Positions 7,182 to 15,007 are shown, counted from the first letter of the stretch. The stretch: DNA of 29,713 nt from a virus (IMGVR_UViG_3300008012_000115:1-29713), one strand, 5' to 3'. Translations and numbers: made by a program. The notes: generated by a model from the sequence alone, not told the origin.

Positions 7182-7776
7182 CCCCAAAAGTTATAGGGAG
7201 ATCCTTGAAGACCAGAAGATGATCGAAGAGCTGATCGATCTTCCCAACACGGATGAAGAGGAGCGGGAGGAGCTTGCAACCCTTTGGCATGATCTCAAAA
7301 GCAGAGAAGCCTACAAATTTGATGCCATCATCTCGGTCATCCGTGAATGTGATAACTGCATTGAACAATTCACAAGCGAATTGGATGAGCTGAAGGAGAG
7401 CGTTTCTTACTGGAAAAACAAGCGGCAAAATGTTATTAACATCATTAAAGCGGCCTATCAAAACCAATTGATAAGCTCAAAACCTACGGGTATAAAGTAT
7501 CAAGCCACGATCAGAAACGTCCTTCCTAAAGTGCAAGAAAATTTTTCTGACTGGAGTGACAATGAAAAGCAAAAATTTGGGATCAAAAAGACTCTTACTG
7601 TCGAGACAATCCGTGACGGTGAAGTCATCAAAAAGCACGAGGATGTCTACGCGGACAAGGAAGAGCTACGCCAAACCCTGATGCAAAACCCAAATCAAGC
7701 ACCTGAAGCAGCCCGGCTTGTCAGGAGAGTCTCACTTTCGTATGGCTTTCGTAAACGTTTAAAACGGGGTGTATGA
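7174..7776 (+). CDS. Gp157-like coiled-coil protein
   Basis: A 200-residue protein starting MADPKSYREILEDQKM. Its architecture resembles the siphovirus Gp157 family: an N-terminal helix with an acidic segment (LPNTDEEEREEL), a central long coiled coil with paired charged residues (DELKESVSYWKNKRQNVINIIK), and a C-terminal strand region (KYQATIRNVLPKV). Gp157-like proteins are usually found beside phage recombination or SSB genes, and some are tied to phage resistance; biochemical function is unclear. The ATG at 7174 is chosen because the in-frame alternative at 7102 lies deep in the oxygenase gene. It overlaps that gene by 8 nt. Confidence 0.6.
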   Translation: MADPKSYREILEDQKMIEELIDLPNTDEEEREELATLWHDLKSREAYKFDAIISVIRECDNCIEQFTSELDELKESVSYWKNKRQNVINIIKAAYQNQLISSKPTGIKYQATIRNVLPKVQENFSDWSDNEKQKFGIKKTLTVETIRDGEVIKKHEDVYADKEELRQTLMQNPNQAPEAARLVRRVSLSYGFRKRLKRGV

Positions 7777-7793
7777 CAGGGGTTGACCCCCTG
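7777..7793. repeat. inverted repeat before the AbrB-like gene
   Basis: CAGGGG (7777-7782) and CCCCTG (7788-7793) form a perfect 6-bp stem with a 5-nt loop, filling the gap between the Gp157-like stop and the GTG at 7796. It could be an operator for the AbrB-like product or an RNA hairpin controlling its translation. No T run follows, so it is not a standard terminator. Confidence 0.5.
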
Positions 7794-7795
7794 CG

Positions 7796-8068
7796 GTGAC
7801 TCGATACCCTTGGTTCGCCGCTCAATTCGTTTTGCCCTACCTGCGCTGCACATCCCTTTCTCAGGACAAGTATGAAGCCGAACTCAAATGCGAGTACGAC
7901 TACGACAAAGTCTTCAAAAAAAGATGGCGAGTCAGTATCAACAGCGACGGACTCATCGAACTCCCCGAAGAACTTCGGGGACGCCTTGGTTGGCGACATA
8001 ATGATGTTCTGGAGTGGTTCGATTTTGGGACTGACGAATTTCTTCTAGTTAAAATTAACAAGCAATGA
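7796..8068 (+). CDS. AbrB/MazE-type DNA-binding protein
   Basis: The C-terminal ~45 residues (about 44-88: WRVSINSDGLIELPEELRGR, then LGWRHNDVLEW, ending FLLVKINKQ) match the swapped-hairpin AbrB/SpoVT pattern of V-I-...-G-x-I-x-LP-x-E-L-R-x-x-L-G-...-G-D-x-L. Such proteins are dimeric DNA-binding transition regulators or antitoxins. The start is uncertain: no ATG exists in frame, so a GTG at 7796 is taken, but internal TTG codons are possible and residues 1-30 look poorly conserved in style. No toxin gene is adjacent. ATGA overlap links it to the next small gene. Confidence 0.65.
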   Translation: MTRYPWFAAQFVLPYLRCTSLSQDKYEAELKCEYDYDKVFKKRWRVSINSDGLIELPEELRGRLGWRHNDVLEWFDFGTDEFLLVKINKQ

Positions 8069-8235
8069 AACAGAACAAGCGCCAGTCCTATCTCGACATG
8101 ATCGAGAACGCTGCGAAGCTCCAGCGTGAAGAACACTCATGGGTAAGCAATCTGTACCAAAAGCGGCTGACGGAACTCGAAAAACAAACGGCAAATTATG
8201 AGCACTGGTTACAATCTCGAAATGAGCACGCTTGA
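8065..8235 (+). CDS. small hypothetical helical protein
   Basis: A 56-residue charged helical protein, MKQNKRQSYLDMIENAAKLQ at the start and ending WLQSRNEHA. It overlaps the AbrB-like gene by 4 nt (ATGA) and the following small gene by 14 nt. The spacing and consistent overlap support translation; no family recognised. Confidence 0.55.
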   Translation: MKQNKRQSYLDMIENAAKLQREEHSWVSNLYQKRLTELEKQTANYEHWLQSRNEHA

Positions 8236-8377
8236 TGACGGATGCGTGCATGTCTGTTTAACAGAAGACGGATTTACCGCATGCGCGATCGTCAGCTCTA
8301 TGCATCTCGCCGCCGATAAAGAAAACCAGTTGCGTGCAGACATCCGTAAGCAATCACTCAACGCAATGTTTGAATGA
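8222..8377 (+). CDS. small hypothetical protein
   Basis: A 51-residue protein (MSTLDDGCVHVCLTEDGFTA at its start, ending KQSLNAMFE). It overlaps the previous gene by 14 nt in another frame. The first half looks like two short beta strands and the second half a helix. No family recognised. It ends 47 nt before the next gene, where a weak promoter could sit. Confidence 0.5.
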   Translation: MSTLDDGCVHVCLTEDGFTACAIVSSMHLAADKENQLRADIRKQSLNAMFE

Positions 8378-8424
8378 TTCAGGATTAGGGTAATTAAGCT
8401 TGTCCCGTTGTTGCATCCTCAATA

Positions 8425-8691
8425 ATGAGGCAAGCTAAGAAATTCAAGTATCGCGGCGAAAAGTCTGAGATTCTCGACTCAATCATGTTCGAGGGATATG
8501 AGATCAAAAGCCTCAAACATGGGAACACGGGTCACATTCTCTACAAATTTCCTAGCAAAGCACATGACTGGGAACCTTGCTGGACAATGGATCTACAGAC
8601 AGCCAAAAACGGCGTGACAAAGTATCTTGCTAAGCAAGAAAATCCCCCAAAAAATGAGGGTAAGAGTCCCGTAGAATCAAAAGTTAGTTAG
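8425..8691 (+). CDS. hypothetical basic protein
   Basis: An 88-residue protein starting MRQAKKFKYRGEKSEILDSI. It includes HDWEPCWTMDLQTAKNGVTK and a polar tail (NPPKNEGKSPVESKVS). It looks like a small alpha/beta domain with a disordered C-terminus. The gene sits between the small AbrB-linked genes and the winged-helix gene in the rightward operon. No family recognised. Confidence 0.6.
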   Translation: MRQAKKFKYRGEKSEILDSIMFEGYEIKSLKHGNTGHILYKFPSKAHDWEPCWTMDLQTAKNGVTKYLAKQENPPKNEGKSPVESKVS

Positions 8692-8706
8692 AGGTAATCG
8701 GTAAAG

Positions 8707-8967
8707 GTGGTGCGTCCCGTAATGACTGACCTCATGGATGATCTCGCAATGGGTATTCACGAGTACCTGTTGGAGATCGCGACTCCGTATGCAGGGTCTT
8801 TTTTCGTATTGATCCCCGTTACTGAAGTCGTGAAAAAGTTCGGTCGTAATCACCGCACCATCCAACGCCGGATTCAAGCTCTAAAAGATGAGGGGATTCT
8901 TGTCCCTGTCATCAAAAGACAAACCATCACCCTTTACGAGGTCAAAGACCTGGAGGATCAGGCATGA
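8707..8967 (+). CDS. winged helix-turn-helix DNA-binding protein
   Basis: An 86-residue protein whose central part (VVKKFGRNHRTIQRRIQALK then DEGILVPV) fits a winged helix-turn-helix: recognition helix HRTIQRRIQAL followed by a beta wing (LVPVIKRQTITLYEV). It likely binds DNA as a regulator or helps replication initiation. The start may be GTG 8707 or ATG 8722 (MTDLMDDLAMG); an AAAGGTG just upstream favours either. Its TGA overlaps the next ATG (ATGA). Confidence 0.65.
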   Translation: MVRPVMTDLMDDLAMGIHEYLLEIATPYAGSFFVLIPVTEVVKKFGRNHRTIQRRIQALKDEGILVPVIKRQTITLYEVKDLEDQA

Positions 8968-9269
8968 GCGAACAGCCGAATAGTGAAAGAAATCTGGAGA
9001 TCATCAACTTTCTGCTGTCATCGTTCACCGATAACGGCAAATCTCTCCGGGCTTTTACAACAAACCCACAAGAACTGGCGATAACCATTCTGACAGCTGG
9101 GTTGTTGGCGAATAACAAACTGATGATTGGCCCTGAGGATGCAGTGAAATCGGCTTTTGACATCCATTCACGCATTCAAAGACACGTCCATCAGTTTCAA
9201 TCGATGCAGTTTCAAGCTAACATCGAAGATTGTTTCCAGGAAAAACCACCAGAAACTGAGCACTACTAA
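8964..9269 (+). CDS. hypothetical protein
   Basis: A 101-residue protein, MSEQPNSERNLEIINFLLSS at the start, with a mid-region NPQELAITILTAGLLANNKL and a polar end EKPPETEHY. It is helical and neutral to acidic. It is translationally coupled to the winged-helix gene by ATGA overlap, so the two may act together. No family recognised. Confidence 0.6.
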   Translation: MSEQPNSERNLEIINFLLSSFTDNGKSLRAFTTNPQELAITILTAGLLANNKLMIGPEDAVKSAFDIHSRIQRHVHQFQSMQFQANIEDCFQEKPPETEHY

Positions 9270-9287
9270 GGCCTAATCGTAGATTTA

Positions 9288-9304
9288 GGGGAGATACTCT
9301 CCTC
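9288..9304 (+). promoter_or_regulatory. hairpin carrying a purine-rich SD-like sequence upstream of the exonuclease gene
   Basis: GGGGAGA (9288-9294) pairs with TCTCCTC (9298-9304; one G-T) around a 3-nt loop, in the 52-nt gap before the TTG start at 9322. The only Shine-Dalgarno-like sequence in the gap is buried in the stem and is too far from the TTG, which suggests translational control or an RNA-processing site. Confidence 0.4.
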
Positions 9305-9321
9305 ACAACTGCAACAGTCGG

Positions 9322-10140
9322 TTGTTCGATTATCGGTCTGAGGGTGATACCCGACTCGTAATTAATGGGTCTCGTCATTACAAGACTCCGTATGGTGCAT
9401 TGCCATCAGTGACAACAATCCTGTCTGCAACTGGTGGAAATAAGGCTGCACTTGAGCGCTGGGCCAAAAAGAATCCCGGTGGCCGTGAAGCCGCAGCAGC
9501 ACGCGGCACGAAAGTCCACTCTCTTATGGAGGAATTTCTCCTTGGGATTGAGCGTGATCCTGTGATCGATGACCCTGAAATCGCATCATTTTGGGAAGGT
9601 CTACCCCAAAATCTTGAGAAGCTGGAGAATGTAATTTGGGCTGAAAACCCTGCTAAGGAGGGCGATTTCGGCTGGACAATGGGTGGCGACGGCATCTCTC
9701 GTGTCTGGCATCCAGGCGTCAATGAAGAGGAGAACTGGGGCTGGGCTGGAGCACCTGACATCGTTGCCGAATACAAAGGCAAGATTGTTTTAGGGGACTT
9801 GAAAACAAGTAATGGCCCTTACTATTCGAAATGGCCCGGTCCTGAGACACCAAAAAATCAATATGGGATGCGTCGTGCTGGATTCATGAAGTACCAAAAG
9901 TGTCAGCTACAGCTGGCTGCTTACGCTTTGGGCCTCGAGCACACGGTCAACATTGTCCCTGAAATCTGCATGACGTTTGTAGCCACCCGCGAAACAGTAC
10001 AGGTGTTTGCAATTCAAGCAGGAACAATTCAGAAGTACAAACAAAAATGGCTTAGCACTGTCGAGAAGTACTATTCCGAGATTTTGCCTGCACAGAAGGC
10101 AGCAGAGCTGGAAATGGAAGCAGTTTCTGAAGACAACTAA
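9322..10140 (+). CDS. RecB/Cas4-like PD-(D/E)XK exonuclease
   Basis: A 272-residue nuclease. The N-terminus contains LPSVTTILSATGG, the family's conserved opening; the catalytic site is GAPDIV (Asp146), GDLKTS (Asp159, Lys161) and QLQLAAYALG (Gln195 and Gln197, motif of the RecB/lambda-exo type). Such phage enzymes degrade host DNA or process DNA ends for recombination beside SSB and primase-helicase. The start is a TTG at 9322 without a good ribosome binding site, chosen because no ATG or GTG lies in frame before the conserved opening; it may be translated from a slightly different codon. It precedes the primase gene by 147 nt. Confidence 0.85.
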   Translation: MFDYRSEGDTRLVINGSRHYKTPYGALPSVTTILSATGGNKAALERWAKKNPGGREAAAARGTKVHSLMEEFLLGIERDPVIDDPEIASFWEGLPQNLEKLENVIWAENPAKEGDFGWTMGGDGISRVWHPGVNEEENWGWAGAPDIVAEYKGKIVLGDLKTSNGPYYSKWPGPETPKNQYGMRRAGFMKYQKCQLQLAAYALGLEHTVNIVPEICMTFVATRETVQVFAIQAGTIQKYKQKWLSTVEKYYSEILPAQKAAELEMEAVSEDN

Positions 10141-10287
10141 CGCGGAAATCCGGCACGTCAAGTGCAAATGCATTCCACGTAAATTAATGTAAACCTACAC
10201 AGAAATTGGAAGACATCCGGATAACCAGTTTCCGTCAAGTCACCAGCTGACTAATCTTTGTCCGGAGCAAACCGCTGAATATACCTA
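10141..10287. other. 147-nt intergenic region between nuclease and primase genes
   Basis: No convincing gene. It holds a repeated CGTCAAGT (starting about 10156 and 10234) and three TCCGG sites, plus an AT-rich tract (GTAAATTAATGTAAAC) near 10180. These might be a regulatory or replication-initiation site close to the primase, but nothing proves it. Confidence 0.3.
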
Positions 10288-12924
10288 GTGACGACACCAG
10301 CTCCTGAACCGAATCGACCGCACCTCCACATCGCCCCCGGCGAGGTCAATTTCGACTTTATTCCGCAAGATTGGGCGCTTACTCCTCTGCGTGGTAAGCG
10401 TGCATATGTACCAGGCTGGTCGTCTACTCCCTTCTCTTTAGAGCAAATCGAAAGAGAATTCGAAGAGGGAAGGGCGACTGGAATCGGCCTGATGTCCGGC
10501 CAATGGTCTAACGAAGGTGGCTTGATTTGGGTTGATATTGATGGTCCTGAAGCCATACCAGTTCTTGAAGCACTTGCTGGTGGGCCGCTCGACGCTATCT
10601 TTCCTTCAACACTAACAATCTCCTCCGGTAGAGAAGGTCGTCAGCGGATGCTTTATAGCGTCCCGTCATCAAAAATCTCTCTTCTCCCTGACAAGTCCAC
10701 GATCAAGATTGGGGTACCTACCTTTGAAATCCTGTTTCGTGGTCGTCAAGGGGCGATCATGGGTTCGCACCCTGATACTGAGGGTTATTTCACCACAACG
10801 CATGGTGGATTTGAGCACGCCAAAAACCCCCCTGAGCTGCCTGAGTGGCTTTACGAAGAGATCCAAAGGGCATTCCCTACTAACAAGTATCGGAAGCCTG
10901 TTACAAACGGTCTGATCACTCAGCACATCAACATTGCTTACGAGGAGGGATCGGTATATCAGCAAGAGGAGACGATCGCTGAAGCGAAGATCTACCTCGA
11001 CCACTTATCTGTCGACCGCTGCGCTGACTACGAAGAGTGGCTGAAGGTTGGCATGTGTCTCCACCAAGTTGACGACACTCTTCTGCCTGACTGGATCGAA
11101 TGGTCTCAAAAAGCTGACAACTTTGAAGAGGGTGCCTGTGAAGCTAAGTGGCGGTCCTTCAAAAGACTTGATGGCGGACCCTCGCCTGAAGGTGCCTGTG
11201 GGTTACATCAACTTAGGTATAAGGCGAAGGAAGATGGATATATCGAACTTGGCAACTATGTCGTTGAGTCCCCTGAGACTCTCGTCAAGAAAGCTCAAGA
11301 ATACTTTGCCGATAGACAAGACACTATGAGTGAGGAGCAGACAGCTGAATCAGTGTTTGAAAGCATCCTGGGACTCCCAGATCAAGGGATTCGTGATGAA
11401 ATCAACGAGCGCAAGAAGCGGGAACGTAGACCCAAAAACCCCCCTAACAATGAACTTGCGGAGTTCGCTACCGAAATGGTCATCCAGTGTGGATGGCGTT
11501 ACGATCCGCGCTTCGAAGTTTTCATGTTTTACCAAAGATCCAAAGGGGTCTGGCGTCGAGAAGAATACAAGCATGAGTACAAGCACTTCATCCAAGATCT
11601 CTTCCTGCGTGAGCGAATCCCTCTTCCTGCAGGCTTCAACAACACCCTGATAAATGATGTGGTGAGCCTGACCCAGGCATACATCACTCACACCTACTGG
11701 GATGACGACGACGATCGACTGGCCTTTACCAACGGTGTACTCGAGCTCTCGACTGGTGAGTTCCTTGAGCACAGCCCCGAGCATTACATCACCTGGGGAC
11801 TTGATTTTGACTACGATCCGCACGCCGATCCCGGCCCAATCATCGAGTGGCTACTCAGGACTCAGTATGGAGACACTGACCGCGTGCAAGTCTTGCGGGC
11901 TTGGCTGAAAGCCTGTCTGGTTGGCCAAGGTCACGAAATCCAGCGTTTTATGGAGGTCATCGGCCCTGGTGGTCGAGGCAAGTCCACCTTCGCAAACCTT
12001 TGCTGTGCCCTGGTTGGTGCTCGAAACTACGCCAGTACCACGCTCAACCAACTGGAGCAATCCCGCTTCGAGGTCGCCTCAATCAAAGGCAAACGTCTAA
12101 CACTGATCAACGACTCCGAGCGTTACGGCGGCTCAGCGCAGATTTTTAAGGCACTGACTGGTGGCGACAACCTTCGCTTCGAGGAGAAAAACAAGAACGT
12201 TGGTGAGCCCTTCGTCTACACCGGCATGGTCATGGTCTGTGCGAACGAACCGATCCAGACTACTGACAACACTTCAGGACTAACTCGCCGTCGTCTGACC
12301 ATCGAATTCAACCGACCTCTGTACAACAAAAACTCAGAGGCGAAAGAGATGATCAAGGTCGACAACGGAGTCATAAAGGGACTATGGAAGCATTGTTTAC
12401 CCGGGTTAGTGAACTGGGTGCTGCAGATGACCGATGCTGAAATGCGTCAGTACCTGCTCGACACCTATGAAATGGTGCCCTCCCTGAAGCGCGTCCGTAA
12501 CGAGATCATGCTCAACAGCAATAACCTTGTTGAGTGGCTCCAGTCGGAAGTCGTGTTCGATGAGAAAGCCGTAACCCCGGTTGGCAAGAAAATTCCAGCT
12601 GCAAAAGATGCACAGGAGCGGTACTGCAACAGTAACTTTCACCTATACGCGAGTTACGCATCCTATTGTGAGGATACGGGGTCGAAACCTGTCGGTCAAA
12701 AGCGTTTCATCGCACTTCTACTTGACTGCACAAAGAATCAGCTCGGTACTGACTCTGTAACTGGTTTCACAAGGCTTGGAAAGCCCTACCTCAAAGGTAT
12801 TGCTTTACGGAACTCTGACCAAAAATTCAAGAGTGTCCCGACCATTCTTCCCGAAAACCGCCATCAGGAGGCAAATGGACAAGTTTCAGAAAGAGAATTG
12901 GGAGAAGATCGCAAGGCATCTTGA
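10288..12924 (+). CDS. primase-polymerase / superfamily 3 (D5-type) helicase fusion
   Basis: An 878-residue replicative protein. The N-terminus is a bifunctional primase-polymerase (AEP) domain with VDID at residues 82-85 as the metal-binding DxD. A PriCT-2-like helical domain follows (about 236-295: DYEEWLKVGMCLHQV, SQKADNFEEG). The C-terminal part is a D5-type SF3 helicase: Walker A GPGGRGKST (559-567), LTLINDSER as the Walker B region, and an Arg-rich LTRRRLTIEF as sensor/finger. It synthesises primers and unwinds DNA, complementing the T7-like polymerase. It begins at GTG 10288; the downstream gene starts inside its 3' end. T7 itself uses a different DnaG/RecA-type primase-helicase, so this is a mixed replication module. 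Confidence 0.93.
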   Translation: MTTPAPEPNRPHLHIAPGEVNFDFIPQDWALTPLRGKRAYVPGWSSTPFSLEQIEREFEEGRATGIGLMSGQWSNEGGLIWVDIDGPEAIPVLEALAGGPLDAIFPSTLTISSGREGRQRMLYSVPSSKISLLPDKSTIKIGVPTFEILFRGRQGAIMGSHPDTEGYFTTTHGGFEHAKNPPELPEWLYEEIQRAFPTNKYRKPVTNGLITQHINIAYEEGSVYQQEETIAEAKIYLDHLSVDRCADYEEWLKVGMCLHQVDDTLLPDWIEWSQKADNFEEGACEAKWRSFKRLDGGPSPEGACGLHQLRYKAKEDGYIELGNYVVESPETLVKKAQEYFADRQDTMSEEQTAESVFESILGLPDQGIRDEINERKKRERRPKNPPNNELAEFATEMVIQCGWRYDPRFEVFMFYQRSKGVWRREEYKHEYKHFIQDLFLRERIPLPAGFNNTLINDVVSLTQAYITHTYWDDDDDRLAFTNGVLELSTGEFLEHSPEHYITWGLDFDYDPHADPGPIIEWLLRTQYGDTDRVQVLRAWLKACLVGQGHEIQRFMEVIGPGGRGKSTFANLCCALVGARNYASTTLNQLEQSRFEVASIKGKRLTLINDSERYGGSAQIFKALTGGDNLRFEEKNKNVGEPFVYTGMVMVCANEPIQTTDNTSGLTRRRLTIEFNRPLYNKNSEAKEMIKVDNGVIKGLWKHCLPGLVNWVLQMTDAEMRQYLLDTYEMVPSLKRVRNEIMLNSNNLVEWLQSEVVFDEKAVTPVGKKIPAAKDAQERYCNSNFHLYASYASYCEDTGSKPVGQKRFIALLLDCTKNQLGTDSVTGFTRLGKPYLKGIALRNSDQKFKSVPTILPENRHQEANGQVSERELGEDRKAS

Positions 12925-13039
12925 GAAAGTAGGCGCTACAGACAACGACTACTACATCAGAGCCAAAGCGATCACTGAGGGCAAAAAAGACCCAATCCAA
13001 TTGCTAGCACCTCTTACTGAGCTTGAGCCGCCTGAGTAA
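12875..13039 (+). CDS. small hypothetical protein overlapping the primase gene
   Basis: A 54-residue protein, MDKFQKENWEKIARHLEKVG then TEGKKDPIQLL. AGGAGG at 12866-12871 lies just upstream of its ATG, a strong ribosome binding site inside the primase coding region, so it overlaps the primase C-terminus by 50 nt in another frame. It is helical and charged. TAATG coupling joins it to the next gene. No family recognised. Confidence 0.65.
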   Translation: MDKFQKENWEKIARHLEKVGATDNDYYIRAKAITEGKKDPIQLLAPLTELEPPE

Positions 13040-13236
13040 TGGGCTTCGAAAAGCACGAGGTCACTATGAAATTCAACGGTCGAGCAGTGAAGCTACTGCT
13101 TGATCTGTTGATTGATGCCCATAAAGAGTGGTCCGGTGGCCACCCAATGGAACAAGAAGATCTTCGCATCCTCAAGAACGGTTTCTTCCGTGCCTACATG
13201 GATTGCATCTTTACCATGGAGAAAGATGATAAATGA
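13039..13236 (+). CDS. small hypothetical protein
   Basis: A 65-residue protein starting MGFEKHEVTMKFNGRAVKLL with DLLIDAHKEWSGGHP in the middle. It overlaps the previous stop by 1 nt (TAATG) and the next start by 4 nt (ATGA). An internal ATG at residue 10 is a possible alternative start. No family recognised. Confidence 0.6.
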   Translation: MGFEKHEVTMKFNGRAVKLLLDLLIDAHKEWSGGHPMEQEDLRILKNGFFRAYMDCIFTMEKDDK

Positions 13237-13415
13237 GCTGGCATCCTCACGACGACGAGAAAGATCCGACAGCCAACGACTGTAACTACAACTTTCCTCA
13301 GGTCCTCTTCGCTTTCATACTCGGTTTCACCTGCATGTTTGTCCTTGCGGTCGACGAGATACAGGATTTTAAGGGATGCCCGCTAAACGAGAAGCCCCTT
13401 AAATGGCGAGACTAA
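13233..13415 (+). CDS. small single-pass membrane protein
   Basis: A 60-residue protein with a polar N-terminus (MSWHPHDDEKDP) and one clear membrane segment, about residues 23-40 (VLFAFILGFTCMFVLAVD), then a short C-terminal tail ending KPLKWRD. It overlaps the previous gene by 4 nt and converges on the leftward gene, sharing its last 4 bases (13412-13415). Function unknown; a lysis or membrane-targeting role is possible but unsupported. Confidence 0.55.
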   Translation: MSWHPHDDEKDPTANDCNYNFPQVLFAFILGFTCMFVLAVDEIQDFKGCPLNEKPLKWRD

Positions 13416-13678
13416 GCTCTAGGAAGAGGGATAAAAGGAATATCTTCTTCAGGACTTTTTTCACCTGGTAAGACCGGTTTACGGTAATAGCTCTTACCAG
13501 CGGGGATCTCAAAGCTCGGCGACCCTGCAATCATCTGCTGCATGAGAGGCCCCCCACGCTCCTGTGCATACTGGTTTTGGAGTCTGAAATCTGGAATACC
13601 AGTTCCAGCTTGTTGGTAGTCCTGCATACCTTTCACATAGGTCTGCAAGAAACCCTTCACCGGGAAATCGTTGTCCAT
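13412..13678 (-). CDS. putative small virion protein with FLQTY motif
   Basis: An 88-residue protein. The ATG at 13678 is preferred to an in-frame TTG at 13684 because AGGA sits 7 nt before it, inside the end of the upstream gene. It begins MDNDFPVKGFLQTYVKG and has a Pro/Gly-rich, low-complexity C-terminus. Residues 10-14 (FLQTY) match a short motif found in several other leftward-encoded proteins. It is the last gene of a three-gene leftward unit. Virion role is inferred from strand, neighbours and composition. Confidence 0.55.
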   Translation of the reverse strand: MDNDFPVKGFLQTYVKGMQDYQQAGTGIPDFRLQNQYAQERGGPLMQQMIAGSPSFEIPAGKSYYRKPVLPGEKSPEEDIPFIPLPRA

Positions 13679-13680
13679 AA

Positions 13681-14082
13681 TCAAAGTCCTAATTGCCTCA
13701 TCATTTCAGCTTCACGCTGCCTGCGGCGCAGAATTGCGTTCCCGACGCCTAGACCAGTGTCAGGCTCTTCCATCAGCTCACCCTCACGAGCTTTTTCACC
13801 TTGCTCTACAGCCTGACCGCCGAAAAACTTGAATGGATTGAAGGCTGTCTCACCCTGCTTCATGCCACCCTTTTGCAAGTAGCTGGCCAAGAAATCCTTG
13901 CCAGGCTCCTGTGATACCGCGTTCATGGGGTTGGTTTTAGCCGCTGCCATCATCATTGCTTCACGGTAGGGTTCGGATACTTTATCGCCCTGATTTTGGG
14001 CACTGCCAGGCATGGCACGCTGGCGAGCTTCGGGATCTAAAAGAAGATCGCTGTCATCAAATCCTGAGGGGTTGTACATCAT
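13681..14082 (-). CDS. putative virion-associated protein with FLASY motif
   Basis: A 133-residue protein starting MMYNPSGFDDSDLLLDPEAR. It is polar, Met/Gln-rich and probably disordered, with GKDFLASYLQKGG (motif FLASY at 64-68) and a C-terminal helix (AILRRRQREAEMMRQLGL). AGGAGG lies 6 nt before its ATG, a strong ribosome binding site. It overlaps the upstream gene by 4 nt. The family is unknown to me; its composition resembles scaffold- or inner-virion-type proteins. Confidence 0.6.
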   Translation of the reverse strand: MMYNPSGFDDSDLLLDPEARQRAMPGSAQNQGDKVSEPYREAMMMAAAKTNPMNAVSQEPGKDFLASYLQKGGMKQGETAFNPFKFFGGQAVEQGEKAREGELMEEPDTGLGVGNAILRRRQREAEMMRQLGL

Positions 14083-14717
14083 TGAAATCCTCCTTGAATA
14101 AATTTGATGCGCTCCATGGGAGACATCTCGACAGTGGCTTCTTCCTCGAGGGGAACCGCTTTGCCTCCGACGGTGGCCATACCTTTGGCTTCACGCTTTT
14201 GAAGCAAGCGAAGAGCCAGGTCAGGATTTGCTTCAGCCCATTTACCCATCGGCGTATCACCGCCAAAGGCTGCAGATAAACCTTCTTTCTCCGCAGCGCC
14301 GACTGCTTTCTGCGCCGAGTAGTAATCCTTCAGAGACTGAGGGGTAGTTCCGGGAGCTTTTTTCTCGAAGGCCAACTCTCTCAATTTATCAGTGACCTCT
14401 AAAGGTTGAGATGTTTCAGGTGCAGGATCAGGTGCAGGATCAGGTGTAAGAGAAGTATCCTCAAAAGCAGTTTTTAAATCTGCACTCGCTCGATCGACAT
14501 AAGTTTGAAAGCCCTCACTCAGTCCAAACTCAGGCAAAAACGGAATTTTGGAGCCACGCTCCATCGCCTTTACTCGTGCATCGACGACATCTTGATTGTA
14601 CGTTACAGGCCCTGCTAAAAAATTCAGAAATGCACTGATTCGATCTTGTACTGGCGACTTCTGATTAGTGCCCCGCAAGCGTTGCTGCCTGCGTCGATTA
14701 TCTGCGTAAGTGCTCAC
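14079..14717 (-). CDS. putative virion/internal protein, Pro-rich linker
   Basis: A 212-residue protein starting at GTG (MSTYADNRRRQQRLRG), with AAAGGA about 14 nt upstream. It carries a basic N-terminus, an AFLNFLAGPV segment, an EGFQTYVDRASA segment and a Pro-Asp repeat (PDPAPDPAPETSQP) near residues 92-105 encoded by a tandem 12-bp repeat. The C-terminal half is helical and Ala/Lys-rich. It is the first gene of a leftward trio. I recognise no domain; a structural or scaffold role is inferred. Confidence 0.6.
   Translation of the reverse strand: MSTYADNRRRQQRLRGTNQKSPVQDRISAFLNFLAGPVTYNQDVVDARVKAMERGSKIPFLPEFGLSEGFQTYVDRASADLKTAFEDTSLTPDPAPDPAPETSQPLEVTDKLRELAFEKKAPGTTPQSLKDYYSAQKAVGAAEKEGLSAAFGGDTPMGKWAEANPDLALRLLQKREAKGMATVGGKAVPLEEEATVEMSPMERIKFIQGGFQ
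14421..14444. repeat. tandem 12-bp repeat in a coding region
   Basis: TGCAGGATCAGG occurs twice in a row (14421-14432 and 14433-14444) and encodes the Pro-Asp-Pro-Ala linker of the leftward gene 14079-14717. It is a likely hotspot for slippage-driven length variation between related phages. Confidence 0.8.
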
Positions 14718-14765
14718 TTATAGAAAATAATCCTTTCTACAATAGTAACACTCACTAGCAGATCG

Positions 14766-14948
14766 ATGGAACACATTAAAACTTTCCCAAAAGGTTCGAC
14801 TGTTGTGTTACTCCACCGTGGCTTCAATCGTAAGGAATATAGAACATGCTCTCCCGGAGGCGGTTTGTGTACTTATAACGCTTGTCTTGAACGAGCAATT
14901 AACTTTGCTCAAGTATATGAGGACTATTACAACCATAAGCCCCTTTAA
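14766..14948 (+). CDS. small hypothetical protein
   Basis: A 60-residue protein (MEHIKTFPKGSTVVLLHRGF at the start) with Cys residues in CSPGGGLCTYNAC and a helical end. A TACAAT -10-like box lies about 23 nt before the ATG. Its stop TAA lies within the palindrome CCTTTAAAGG. It precedes the unexplained structured gap at 14949-15265. No family recognised; the Cys spacing hints at metal binding but is not diagnostic. Confidence 0.55.
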   Translation: MEHIKTFPKGSTVVLLHRGFNRKEYRTCSPGGGLCTYNACLERAINFAQVYEDYYNHKPL

Positions 14949-15007
14949 AGGCCCGATAAAGATGTAATTTTTTAGAGGGGGGACTCCAGCATAGCTGCTT
15001 CTCTGCC

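Noticed and set aside
7796-8377. Toxin-antitoxin module built on the AbrB-like protein
   Set aside because: The two small downstream genes lack any toxin fold I recognise (no MazF, PIN or RelE features).
9378-9782. Leftward 134-codon frame inside the exonuclease gene
   Set aside because: Entirely antisense to a gene with intact PD-(D/E)XK motifs; Pro/Ser/Arg-rich composition typical of shadows.
11350-11823. Leftward 157-codon frame inside the primase-helicase
   Set aside because: Antisense to a gene with Walker A and primase motifs; no ribosome binding site and no recognisable family.
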